A stretch of 64,000 nt of DNA from Photobacterium gaetbulicola Gung47. Lineage in GTDB: Bacteria > Pseudomonadota > Gammaproteobacteria > Enterobacterales > Vibrionaceae. Positions 45,139 to 52,818 of the stretch are shown one piece after another. The notes below the pieces were generated by a model that was not told the origin of the DNA, ran no database searches, and saw only the letters and a program-made list of their open reading frames with translations. The stretch is from assembly GCA_000940995.1 (NCBI GenBank), contig CP005974.1:1550001-1614000 (forward strand), given 5' to 3'. Made by a program: the position numbers and the translations under genes. Positions within the stretch are counted from its first letter, which is position 1, and each line of letters opens with the position of its first letter.

Positions 45139-45663
45139 GGGTGTAACGAAATGTTGTTGTAGGAAGAATATTGTAGGGAATCGCCGGCTGGGCGCTACGC
45201 TTTTTTATTAGTATTAATGCTTAAATCAACGCAATGATGAAGAGGGAGCAGAATGGGTGAAAATTGAATAAAAGAATAATATTAATATAAAATAATCACT
45301 TAGCGTTTATTATTGTTGGGGTGGTGAGGCTGCATTTATCAACTTTTGGAAATAATTATTTTGTATCCTTGCCCAAATCCACGCGGCAGATCTGCCATGA
45401 TTTTCCATGCTTAAACCGTCTGTTGTTTTGGTTTTACATCGGCCTTTGGCACTAATGTTTGTAAGATAACGACAAATTGGACTTTTATAATTGGAAAATG
45501 AAAGTTAGTTACCGAGCTGACCTATAAAAAATGGGAATAGGTAGGTATCCGTTTTTTCATTTTTCTTTTGCCGGCCAATCCGTATTCTATCGCCGCCTCT
45601 GCGAAGCTGTCGTTCCAGGGGCGTTTGTCTTTTGCCGTGTATTATTTTTGTGTTGGAAGTGGA
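45139..45663. other. Divergent intergenic region lutA / TSUP permease
   Basis: The whole gap 45071-45663 is 593 bases and AT-rich. It should hold promoters for lutABC (minus) and the TSUP gene (plus). Short direct repeats of TTGTAGG occur around 45155-45180. No coding frame in it looks real and no known riboregulator was seen. Confidence 0.4.
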
Positions 45664-46452
45664 ATGGAATTTTCGTGGGAAATTATCGGGGCCCTGTTTG
45701 TCGTTGCTAGCCTGGCCGGCTTTATTGATGCCATCGCAGGAGGGGGAGGGATGCTGACCGTTCCCGCTTTGCTTGCAGCAGGGATCCCTCCGGCCCAGGC
45801 GCTGGCCACCAACAAACTGCAAAGTTCGTTCGGGAGTTTTTCTGCCACCCTGTATTTTGTCCGCAATGGCTTGGTTCAGCTCAACGAGATGCGCCTGGCT
45901 ATCTTGTGTACTTTCGTCGGCTCTGCTGCTGGGGCCATGCTTGTCCAGTATATGGATGCCGGAACCTTAACCATGGTTATTCCGGCCTTGTTGGTGGCGA
46001 TTGCGCTGTACTTTCTCATCGCGCCTGAAGCCGGTGACGGTGGTGGTCAGCCCAAGCTGGGCCAGGCCGGTTTTGCCTTGACCGTTGGTACCGGGATCGG
46101 TTTTTACGATGGCTTTTTCGGCCCGGGGACAGGGTCGCTGTTTGCCATTTGCTTCGTTGTCATCGCCCAACTCGGGATTGTCGAGGCCACGGCGAAAACC
46201 AAGGTACTGAATTTCACCTCCAACTTTGCAGCCTTGCTGTTTTTCATTGTCGCCGGTCTGCCCATTTGGGAGATTGGCTTGGTGATGGCGCTTGGCGGCT
46301 TTATGGGGGCGAGGCTCGGCGCAAAGGTGGTGGTGACCAAGGGGCGTAAATTGATACGCCCTCTGGTTGTGATGGTTTCTATGGTAATGGCGGTCAAGCT
46401 GCTTGCCGAGCAGCATCCGCAATGGCTGGAAACCATCGTGTCCTTTGTATAG
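45664..46452 (+). CDS. TSUP-family permease (TauE/SafE, YfcA-like), copy 1
   Basis: A 262-residue membrane protein with about eight TM segments in two repeats. SLAGFIDAIAGGGGMLTVP and FYDGFFGPGTGSLFAICFV are the paired TSUP signatures, and ALATNKLQSSFGSFSATLYF matches E. coli YfcA. The family moves sulfite, sulfoacetate, taurine-derived or other organic anions, so the substrate is open. ATG 45664 gives the YfcA-like start; the frame is open from 45568. A close paralogue lies at 50041-50811. It converges with the racemase gene. Confidence 0.88.
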   Translation: MEFSWEIIGALFVVASLAGFIDAIAGGGGMLTVPALLAAGIPPAQALATNKLQSSFGSFSATLYFVRNGLVQLNEMRLAILCTFVGSAAGAMLVQYMDAGTLTMVIPALLVAIALYFLIAPEAGDGGGQPKLGQAGFALTVGTGIGFYDGFFGPGTGSLFAICFVVIAQLGIVEATAKTKVLNFTSNFAALLFFIVAGLPIWEIGLVMALGGFMGARLGAKVVVTKGRKLIRPLVVMVSMVMAVKLLAEQHPQWLETIVSFV

Positions 46453-46492
46453 CGCCGCTTGCTCCGGCTGGCCCATTGTGTTTGGCTTGCTA

Positions 46493-47203
46493 TCAAGCAA
46501 CCAGTTCGGCAGTGTCGGCCGTGGCCCACTCAATACAGGCCTTGGCCAGGATATCAAGTGAGTCGAGGCACTGCTGTGGCTGGTGGAAGACAGTTTCTGC
46601 AAGCGCAACTGGGATTTCCGTGCAGCCCAGAATAACGGCCTCGGCACCGTGTTCTAGCAGGGTATCAAACACCGGCTTCATCAAACGGTGACCTTGCTCG
46701 ACATTACCGGCCTTGACCGCATAGATCCCGTCCATCACGGCTTGCTGCTGGTCCTGTGTTGGGGCAACCGCCGCAATTTGCTTCTGCGCCAATTTGGTCT
46801 GGTACATCCGGGTTGTCATGGTTGCGGTGGTGGCCATAATACCGACTTTACGGTAGCCACGCTGCTGGGCTTCGTCTACAACACTGTCTAGTATGCTGAT
46901 CATGTGTACCCGGCAGGTGTTGCTTAGGCGGGGATACCAGTAGTGCGCGGTATTGCACGGCATCACGATACACTCGGCCCCGGCTTGTTCGAGTTGCTCC
47001 ATGCCCTGTTTGAGGACCGGGTAGGGATCGTCGCCGTTGCTGATCAGGAAGGCGGTACGATCAGGAATTTGGGGGTTATTACTAACCAGCATAGGAATAT
47101 GCTGCTGATCGCTGCAGGCCGGTGTCTGCGCGATAATTTTTTGCATGAACTCGACAGTGGCTAGTGGCCCCATTCCGCCCAATATACCTAATTTCCTGCT
47201 CAT
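46493..47203 (-). CDS. Aspartate/glutamate racemase family protein
   Basis: A 236-residue cytoplasmic enzyme. LGILGGMGPLATVEFMQKI is the start typical of aspartate racemases. The two catalytic cysteines lie in VMPCNTAHYW (about residue 83) and ILGCTEIPVAL (about 195). Both are intact, so a PLP-independent two-base racemase is expected, probably for aspartate. ATG 47203 has AGGA upstream; the frame is open to 47293. It diverges from the HypT-like regulator gene, 206 bases away. Confidence 0.88.
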   Translation of the reverse strand: MSRKLGILGGMGPLATVEFMQKIIAQTPACSDQQHIPMLVSNNPQIPDRTAFLISNGDDPYPVLKQGMEQLEQAGAECIVMPCNTAHYWYPRLSNTCRVHMISILDSVVDEAQQRGYRKVGIMATTATMTTRMYQTKLAQKQIAAVAPTQDQQQAVMDGIYAVKAGNVEQGHRLMKPVFDTLLEHGAEAVILGCTEIPVALAETVFHQPQQCLDSLDILAKACIEWATADTAELVA

Positions 47204-47409
47204 CTTATTGTTCCTACAGTATTTTCCACTGAGTTCACTATAGGGTAGCGCTGAGGCGGTGAGAAATGCCGTTGCCGAGCCGGTCATGCACAATCGGTAT
47301 GACTAGATGCGAAAACTGTGATCAGAATAGCTTGAAACTGCTCTGTATGTGCAATGCGTTTCGCTATACTGCCGGTGCCTTTGGTTCGGGATAAAGATGT
47401 TGTACGGAT

Positions 47410-48300
47410 ATGAATATTGAAAGTAAGTGGCTGGAAGATTTTCTGATGTTGGCGGAAGTGAGGAACTTCTCGATGGCGGCGGACAAACGCAATGTCACCC
47501 AGCCGGCATTCAGCCGGCGTATCAAAGCGCTGGAGCAGACCGTGGGGGCTGAGCTGATCGATAGAAGCAAGACGCCGATAGCGCTGACACCCAGTGGCCG
47601 GCTGTTCCGGATCACCGCAAGGACATTGATCAACCAGATGATGGATGGGATTGGCCAGCTCTCGGATCTGTCGAAACTGGGGGGCAACAATGTCCGTGTG
47701 GCGGCTGCCCACTCCTTGGCCACCAGCTTGGTTCCGTTGATTCAATCTGAATTGATGACCGGCAAGCACAAGCCGATATTGAGTGTCGAGGCGATTGATG
47801 TCGATGATGCGATTGAGGAGTTGCAGGAAGGTGGTTGTGACTTGCTGTTGGCCTTCGATGATGAGTTGCTGCGCCTGCCACCATACCAGTCATTGCAAAT
47901 CGGCCAGGCAGAGCTATTGCCGGTGTGTGCCTGCGACGGAGCGGGCAAGCCGTTGTTCAGAATTACCAACCATAAAGAAGTGCCCTGGTTGGCCTATAGC
48001 CCAAGTTCCTACATGGGACGGCAAGTAGAGGCGATTCGGAATCAGGTGAACTTGCAACCCGTGTTCCTCTCATCCATGACTGATCTGCTAAAAACGCTGG
48101 CGCTGCAAGGATTAGGCGTGGCCTGGCTTCCCGATTATGCGATAAAACAAGAGTTGGAAAATGGCCAGGTTGCGATCGTTGGTGATGCCTCACTGCGGTT
48201 GCCCATCACCTATTATGCCTACCGTTATCAGGCCCGCTTGCACCCGGCGGGGGAGCAAGTCTGGCAAGCCCTGCGGTTGCATGCTGAAAAGCAGGTGTAG
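47410..48300 (+). CDS. LysR-type regulator, HypT (YjiE)-like
   Basis: A 296-residue LTTR. The N-terminal winged helix (residues 1-65; NFSMAADKRNVTQPAFSRRI) and the effector domain match E. coli HypT from memory: AAAHSLATSLVP, VEAIDVDDAIEELQEG, SPSSYMGRQVEA and FLSSMTDLLKTLALQGLGVA. HypT is a hypochlorite-responsive regulator activated by oxidation of Met123, Met206 and Met230. The likely equivalents here are Met116, Met202 and Met223. It diverges from the aspartate racemase and faces a Dcu-type carrier, so those are candidate targets. Confidence 0.82.
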   Translation: MNIESKWLEDFLMLAEVRNFSMAADKRNVTQPAFSRRIKALEQTVGAELIDRSKTPIALTPSGRLFRITARTLINQMMDGIGQLSDLSKLGGNNVRVAAAHSLATSLVPLIQSELMTGKHKPILSVEAIDVDDAIEELQEGGCDLLLAFDDELLRLPPYQSLQIGQAELLPVCACDGAGKPLFRITNHKEVPWLAYSPSSYMGRQVEAIRNQVNLQPVFLSSMTDLLKTLALQGLGVAWLPDYAIKQELENGQVAIVGDASLRLPITYYAYRYQARLHPAGEQVWQALRLHAEKQV

Positions 48301-48322
48301 CTGAACCCAGGTATAGACAAAC

Positions 48323-48348
48323 AGCGAAGCGCCCTCAGGCGCTTCGCT
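48323..48348. terminator. Hairpin between the HypT-like gene and the Dcu-type gene
   Basis: AGCGAAGCGCC and GGCGCTTCGCT form an 11-bp stem with loop CTCA. The T-tract is short, so it may act for both convergent transcripts as a weak terminator. Confidence 0.65.
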
Positions 48349-48361
48349 CGGTTTGCAGGGA

Positions 48362-49663
48362 TTACACAATCATAGGCGCCAGCAGGAAGCCACAGACTGT
48401 CGAGACCGCGACACCGATTAAGCCCGGCATCAGGAATGGGTGGTCGAAAATATTCTTGCCCATGCGCGTTGAACCTGTGGAGTCGAACTCAATTGCGGCC
48501 AACGAGGTTGGGTAGGTCGGAAGCACAAATACCCCAGTGACCGCAACGAATGAAGCCAGGATCGCCCAGTGTGGCACTTGTAGGCTCAATGCCAATGGAA
48601 TGATCAATGGCGTTGTCGCGCCTTGCGAAAGTAATAGGGTGCAAGTACCGAACAACACCAGTGACAGCAGCATCGGGTAAGATTGCAGCAAGGAGCCGGC
48701 AAACTCTTTGATTTCAGGCAGGTAGGCATTCACCATGGTTGAGCCCATGGTCACAATACCAAGGATAACCGCGACAGAGCTCATGCCGGAGCGGAAAGTG
48801 GTGGTACGGATGATCTTCTCCGGATCAACCTTACACATAGGGACCATCAAGCAAGCAACGGCGAACATCGAAACAATGATGATATCACGGGTTGACATCA
48901 TGCTGCCGTCGGCAAAGTGTGGGCGCAATACAGGGAAAGCGGCATAGATAACAATGGCAATGGTTGCAAGAAGGAACAGCATGACAGAGTATTTGGCTTT
49001 CGGGGCCAGGGCGATGTTTTGTTGTTGCTTTTGCTCCTGAGCCTGTTGTAGGCGGGTAAGGTAAACAGGATCATCTTTCAATTCACAGCCTTGGCGTGAC
49101 GCAATGAATGCACCAACCATCGCGGCGATAAAAGATGCAGGTAGGCAAACTGCCATGATTTCCAAGAAGCTGACACCGATCGGCTCCATGATCGAAATCA
49201 TGGCGGCCATGGCTGCAGAGATAGGGGAGCCCGAAATCGCTACCTGTGAAGCAACCACCGCACCGGCCAGCGGGCGGGAAGGGCGCACGCCGATCTCCTT
49301 GGCGACTTCCGAAATGACCGGCAAGGTCGAGAACACGGTGTAACCGGTACCGGCCATGATGGTCATCAGCCAAGTGATCATCGGGGCCAGAAAACAGATA
49401 TATTTCGGGTTGCGGCGCATCAGGTTACCGGCATGGTGGACCAGCCAATCCATCCCGCCTGCCGCCTGCATGGTTGATGCTGCGGTAACCACCGCCATGA
49501 TGATCAAAATAACATTGACGGCGGGGGCGCTGGGCTCCAGACCAAAGCCGAGGGTCAATATCGCCAGTCCCAACCCACCGGCTAGGCCGACGCCGAGTCC
49601 GCCCATTTTTAATCCCCAGTATATGCAGCCTAATACCACTAACAGCTCTATTGCTACTAACAT
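48362..49663 (-). CDS. Dcu-family anaerobic C4-dicarboxylate/aspartate carrier
   Basis: A 433-residue membrane protein with 10-12 TM segments. Its start MLVAIELLVVLGCIYWGLKM and the segments HAGNLMRRNPKYICFLAPMI, AGTGYTVFSTLPVISEVAKE and FVLPTYPTSLAAIEFDSTGS match the DcuA/DcuB family. These proteins exchange fumarate, malate or aspartate for succinate, mainly in anaerobic growth. DcuA versus DcuB cannot be decided by eye. ATG 49663 has AGGAAAAACT upstream; the open frame to 49849 is not family-like. Its neighbours (racemase, HypT-like) suggest aspartate as a substrate. Confidence 0.85.
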   Translation of the reverse strand: MLVAIELLVVLGCIYWGLKMGGLGVGLAGGLGLAILTLGFGLEPSAPAVNVILIIMAVVTAASTMQAAGGMDWLVHHAGNLMRRNPKYICFLAPMITWLMTIMAGTGYTVFSTLPVISEVAKEIGVRPSRPLAGAVVASQVAISGSPISAAMAAMISIMEPIGVSFLEIMAVCLPASFIAAMVGAFIASRQGCELKDDPVYLTRLQQAQEQKQQQNIALAPKAKYSVMLFLLATIAIVIYAAFPVLRPHFADGSMMSTRDIIIVSMFAVACLMVPMCKVDPEKIIRTTTFRSGMSSVAVILGIVTMGSTMVNAYLPEIKEFAGSLLQSYPMLLSLVLFGTCTLLLSQGATTPLIIPLALSLQVPHWAILASFVAVTGVFVLPTYPTSLAAIEFDSTGSTRMGKNIFDHPFLMPGLIGVAVSTVCGFLLAPMIV

Positions 49664-50040
49664 AGTTTTTCCTGTCCGTTTGAAATGATAAAACCTTGAA
49701 ATATTTGCGGGTATAGTGCGGAAATGGTTTTGGGGTGTTAAATGCCAAATATTGCTTCGCGATACCGAATCGGCATAGGGGCTACGCCAAAACTGGGACT
49801 GAGTTAACAGACCTGTGAGGTCAGGCCTTAATTCTGCACAAAATAGCAACGACTTTCGATGGCAAAGTAGCCACTGTTACTGGCGCAGTGAAGGAACTGG
49901 CATCGGTTTTTTTGTGACTTGGGTATGACCGATTCCAAACTGGAATGGGTTGTGGTCCGTCGTTTCGCTGTTCGAATTCTCACTGAAATGATACTTTTCT
50001 GAGCCTTAACTCAAGCACTTAACCGAAGAGAAATAAACAA
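49664..50040. other. Divergent intergenic region Dcu-type gene / TSUP copy 2
   Basis: These 377 bases should carry promoters for both divergent genes. No gene, perfect dyad or known operator was identified here. Confidence 0.4.
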
Positions 50041-50811
50041 ATGGAGTTGTCATTTGACGTATTGGGGCTGCTTTTCCTGGTTGCAGCACTGGCAGGATTT
50101 ATCGATGCAATCGCAGGGGGGGGAGGGTTGCTGACAGTCCCGGCCCTGCTGGCAGCTGGCGTGCCGCCCACCCAAGCGCTGGCAACCAACAAATTGCAGG
50201 GCTCATTCGGCAGCTTTTCTGCCTCGCTGTACTTTGTCCGCAATGGTTTGGTCAGTTTGGGGGAGATGCGCAATGCGATTGTCTTTACTTTTCTCGGTGC
50301 CGCGACAGGGGCCGAGCTGGTCCAGCGCATCGATGCGGGGGTGTTGACCCAGCTAATTCCTATTTTGCTGGTGTGCATTTCCCTGTATTTCTTGTTCGCG
50401 CCGCAGGTCGGGCAAGGGGGAGGCACGCCGAAACTGTCCGATAACATTTTTGCCTTGGTGGTGGGCACCAGTATTGGCTTCTACGACGGTTTCTTTGGAC
50501 CGGGGGCGGGGGCACTCTATACCATCTGCTTTGTGGCCATTGCCCAGTTTGGTTTGGTGGAAGCCACGGCGCGAACCAAGATCCTCAACTTCACCTCGAA
50601 CTTTGCGGCCCTGCTGTTTTTCATCTTTGCCGGCCTGCCGGTGTGGGAAATCGGTATTATCATGGCTGTCGGCGGGTTTATTGGGGCGAGAATGGGGGCC
50701 AAGGTCGTCATTTCCAAGGGGCGCAAGCTGATCAGGCCGATGGTGGTGATCACCTCGATGGGCATGGCGATCAAATTGCTAGTTGAACAGAATCCGCAAT
50801 GGTTTCAATAA
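50041..50811 (+). CDS. TSUP-family permease (TauE/SafE, YfcA-like), copy 2
   Basis: A 256-residue paralogue of the protein at 45664-46452; most of the sequence aligns without gaps. Examples are GFIDAIAGGGGLLTVPALLA, ALATNKLQGSFGSFSASLYF, FYDGFFGPGAGALYTICFV and LNFTSNFAALLFFIFAGLPV. It has about eight TM segments. The substrate is unknown but probably related to that of copy 1. The last 41 bases overlap the 3' end of a convergent LysR gene, which may control it. Confidence 0.88.
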   Translation: MELSFDVLGLLFLVAALAGFIDAIAGGGGLLTVPALLAAGVPPTQALATNKLQGSFGSFSASLYFVRNGLVSLGEMRNAIVFTFLGAATGAELVQRIDAGVLTQLIPILLVCISLYFLFAPQVGQGGGTPKLSDNIFALVVGTSIGFYDGFFGPGAGALYTICFVAIAQFGLVEATARTKILNFTSNFAALLFFIFAGLPVWEIGIIMAVGGFIGARMGAKVVISKGRKLIRPMVVITSMGMAIKLLVEQNPQWFQ

Positions 50812-51616
50812 GCCGGCGTGTCCGCGGAGACTGGAGACTATTTGGGCGATAGCAGAGTTGGACCGGACGCGTTAACTCATCCAAGAATGGAAAGTGGTGG
50901 CAGTGGTGAGGGGCAATGTTGAGCGTGTTGACGATCGAAATGGGCACCAAAGCCGCTGCGACACCGCTCAGGGCAAGTTGGGCGGCGGCAGTATAGGAAT
51001 CCATTTCCATGTAGGGGACGATCCCTGCCTTCTGCAATGAGCTGGCCTGATTGGCATTGGCCGGGTTTTTCAGGTCATTGACCAACATTTTGCTCGGTGG
51101 CTGGGTAAGGAGCTGGTGGCTCACCACTGAAAACGGTTCATCAAACAGGTGGGTCACCGCCAATCCGTGCTGGGGCGGCAGGTGACCGGCGCAGAAACCG
51201 ATGGCGGCATCGCCAGCCTGGACCCGCTCGACAATGATCGGAGTATGGTGGGTACTGATGGCAAGGAAAGGATCCTGCTGGATGTATTCCCCCATCAAAG
51301 GTGCCAGGTAGCCTGCAACCAAGGTTTCAGAGCAGGCCAAATGGATAACCGTGCGATCATCGACATCAAGTTGATCGAAAATTTGTCCTTTCAGGGCCTT
51401 GAAACCGGGCTCGACGGCAGCGATCAGCTGCCGGGCATCGGCGGTCAGCTTGATACGCCGACCGTCAGGCTCGATAAGCTTTTTTCCGATCCGCTGTTCC
51501 AGTTTGGCAATGCGCTTGCTGACGGCACTCTGGCTGAGATACAGGCGGCTGCCTGCTTTGCTCATGGTACCCTCTTGGGCCAGTACCAGCAGCGTTTCAA
51601 TCCCTTCAAGTAACAA
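50771..51616 (-). CDS. LysR-type transcriptional regulator
   Basis: A 281-residue LTTR with HTH in MSKAGSRLYLSQSAVSKRIA (about residues 18-37) and an effector domain containing VIHLACSETLVAGYLAPLMG. The start appears to be TTG 51616, with AGGA about eight bases upstream and no in-frame ATG nearby. Its stop lies inside the convergent TSUP gene (41-base overlap). It starts 26 bases after the MarR gene, so the two probably form an operon. The target is not known; the adjacent TSUP permease is the obvious candidate. Confidence 0.82.
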   Translation of the reverse strand: MLLEGIETLLVLAQEGTMSKAGSRLYLSQSAVSKRIAKLEQRIGKKLIEPDGRRIKLTADARQLIAAVEPGFKALKGQIFDQLDVDDRTVIHLACSETLVAGYLAPLMGEYIQQDPFLAISTHHTPIIVERVQAGDAAIGFCAGHLPPQHGLAVTHLFDEPFSVVSHQLLTQPPSKMLVNDLKNPANANQASSLQKAGIVPYMEMDSYTAAAQLALSGVAAALVPISIVNTLNIAPHHCHHFPFLDELTRPVQLCYRPNSLQSPRTRRLIETIADSVQLAI

Positions 51617-51642
51617 TCGTGGTTTCCTGTATTCGTAACCGT

Positions 51643-52128
51643 TTACCGATCAGTTTCTTGTTTGGTAATGCTGCCAACTTCCAGCATGGCGGCAACATCA
51701 AGGTGCTCTGCATTCATCATCGAAGAAATTCGCTGTACAGAAGACAGCAGCAGCGATTGCTCCCATTCTTCCAAACGGTGGAAGCGGGCAACAAAATCTT
51801 CTTGCAGCGGTGGTGGTGCTTTTGCCAGCAGCTCTTTTCCTTCATCGGTTAGGTAGGCGTGGACTTTGCGCTTGTCCAGTTTGCTACGCTCACGGATCAC
51901 CAAGTGACGCTTTTCCAACCGGTCGAGAATCGTTGTGGCTGTTGCTTGGCTCATGTTGGTGTTGTTGGAAAGCTGACGGATAGTCACTTCGCCGGAGTCG
52001 CGTATTGCGCGCATCAACACTAGCTGGGGGCCGGTTAAACCAGCAAGCTTGTTTAATTTGCGCGAATGCAGATCGATTGCTCGGATGATTTGGCGCAGGG
52101 CAATCAAGACTTCTTCGTGCTTGTCCAT
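51643..52128 (-). CDS. MarR-family transcriptional regulator
   Basis: A 161-residue regulator with the MarR winged helix: GEVTIRQLSNNTNMSQATAT is the recognition region and RERSKLDKRKVHAYLTDEGK is the wing. The N-terminus ALRQIIRAIDLHSRKLNKLA followed by GLTGPQLVLM recalls the CosR/EctR branch that controls compatible-solute genes. No ectoine or betaine genes are in the window, so that link is only a suggestion. It probably leads a marR-lysR operon. Confidence 0.85.
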   Translation of the reverse strand: MDKHEEVLIALRQIIRAIDLHSRKLNKLAGLTGPQLVLMRAIRDSGEVTIRQLSNNTNMSQATATTILDRLEKRHLVIRERSKLDKRKVHAYLTDEGKELLAKAPPPLQEDFVARFHRLEEWEQSLLLSSVQRISSMMNAEHLDVAAMLEVGSITKQETDR

Positions 52129-52295
52129 ATTACTCTCCTAATTAGTGCTCGGCGAAATTACAACAAACCGGCGAAAGTTGGAAGCCTTACTTTTCATAAT
52201 GTTGTCTCGATCTGATTTGTTCCCGGTGAAAGGTGAAGCTCATCGGTAAAGAAAAAGCATTTACATTTTCTTACAGCCATAGTTATCACATTGGA

Positions 52296-52314
52296 AATGA
52301 AAACGATTCCCATT
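52296..52314. promoter_or_regulatory. Predicted Fur box
   Basis: AATGAAAACGATTCCCATT fits the 19-bp Fur pattern AATGATAAT-N-ATTATCATT at 14 of 18 fixed positions, with matching outer arms AATGA/CATT. It overlaps the -35 region of a possible promoter whose -10 (TAAAAT) is at 52335-52340. Confidence 0.6.
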
Positions 52315-52700
52315 TCAATTGCTGTTTATGGGTGTAAAATAGCTTTCACATGGATGAATATATGATTAAGACACAATTCTCTCGTAATTTGATTATGGCT
52401 GCTTTTTGGGCGGCTCCCGCTGACATTTCCAAGCAGCAAAGGGGCATCGGGGTCTATGCGCCGTATACTGCTCAATCTTGGTTGATGCGTCTGGCGTCGG
52501 TGTTAAGGACGGTAAATGGCTTATCGGCACGGGAGCCGGAAAAGTTATATCAATTAATCTGCCCAAGTCGATGCTGTCGGTATAAAGCACGGTGATGTGG
52601 GACAATCACTGGAATATTGTCTGAAATGAATGGGCTACCGGTTTTGCACTAAATTGGTGCTGGTAGATTGTTGTTCTAATAATCGCAAAATATGTCAAAT

Positions 52701-52720
52701 ATCCTGACAACTGTCAGGAT
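52701..52720. promoter_or_regulatory. Inverted repeat upstream of ldtD
   Basis: ATCCTGAC and GTCAGGAT are perfect 8-bp arms around AACT, about 100 bases before the ldtD start. There is no T-tract, so a regulator site or leader hairpin is likelier than a terminator. Confidence 0.45.
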
Positions 52721-52818
52721 TTGAAACATTACTAACTGGCAATGGCGGCTAAATTTAGTCCGTCGTCACAGAGCAATTTGCCATAATTATGATAACGGCA
52801 ATGAGGAGTCAGTTGGTA

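Larger units (their letters stand above)
52129..52818. other. 690-bp gap with a Fur box and no convincing gene
   Basis: The gap between marR (minus) and ldtD (plus) carries a Fur-box match at 52296-52314, a -10 like TAAAAT at 52335-52340, and an 81-codon open frame at 52350-52595. A second, short frame ending at the stop 52583-52585 encodes a Gly-rich stretch with GVGVKDGKWLIGTGAGK. Neither frame resembles a known protein. The region could be a Fur-controlled small transcript, a degraded gene or simply leader sequence. Confidence 0.4.

Noticed and set aside
52350..52595. 81-codon frame downstream of the Fur box as a gene
   Set aside because: No ribosome site of quality, no recognisable domain and a Cys/Arg-rich end. 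It is mentioned only as part of an unresolved region.
52315..52600. RyhB small RNA
   Set aside because: Fur-box placement is suggestive, but I could not see the conserved RyhB core or a terminator with a T-tract.
34710..52818. Prophage or genomic island with integrase
   Set aside because: No integrase, transposase, tRNA target or phage gene is present; base composition looks similar to the flanks by eye.
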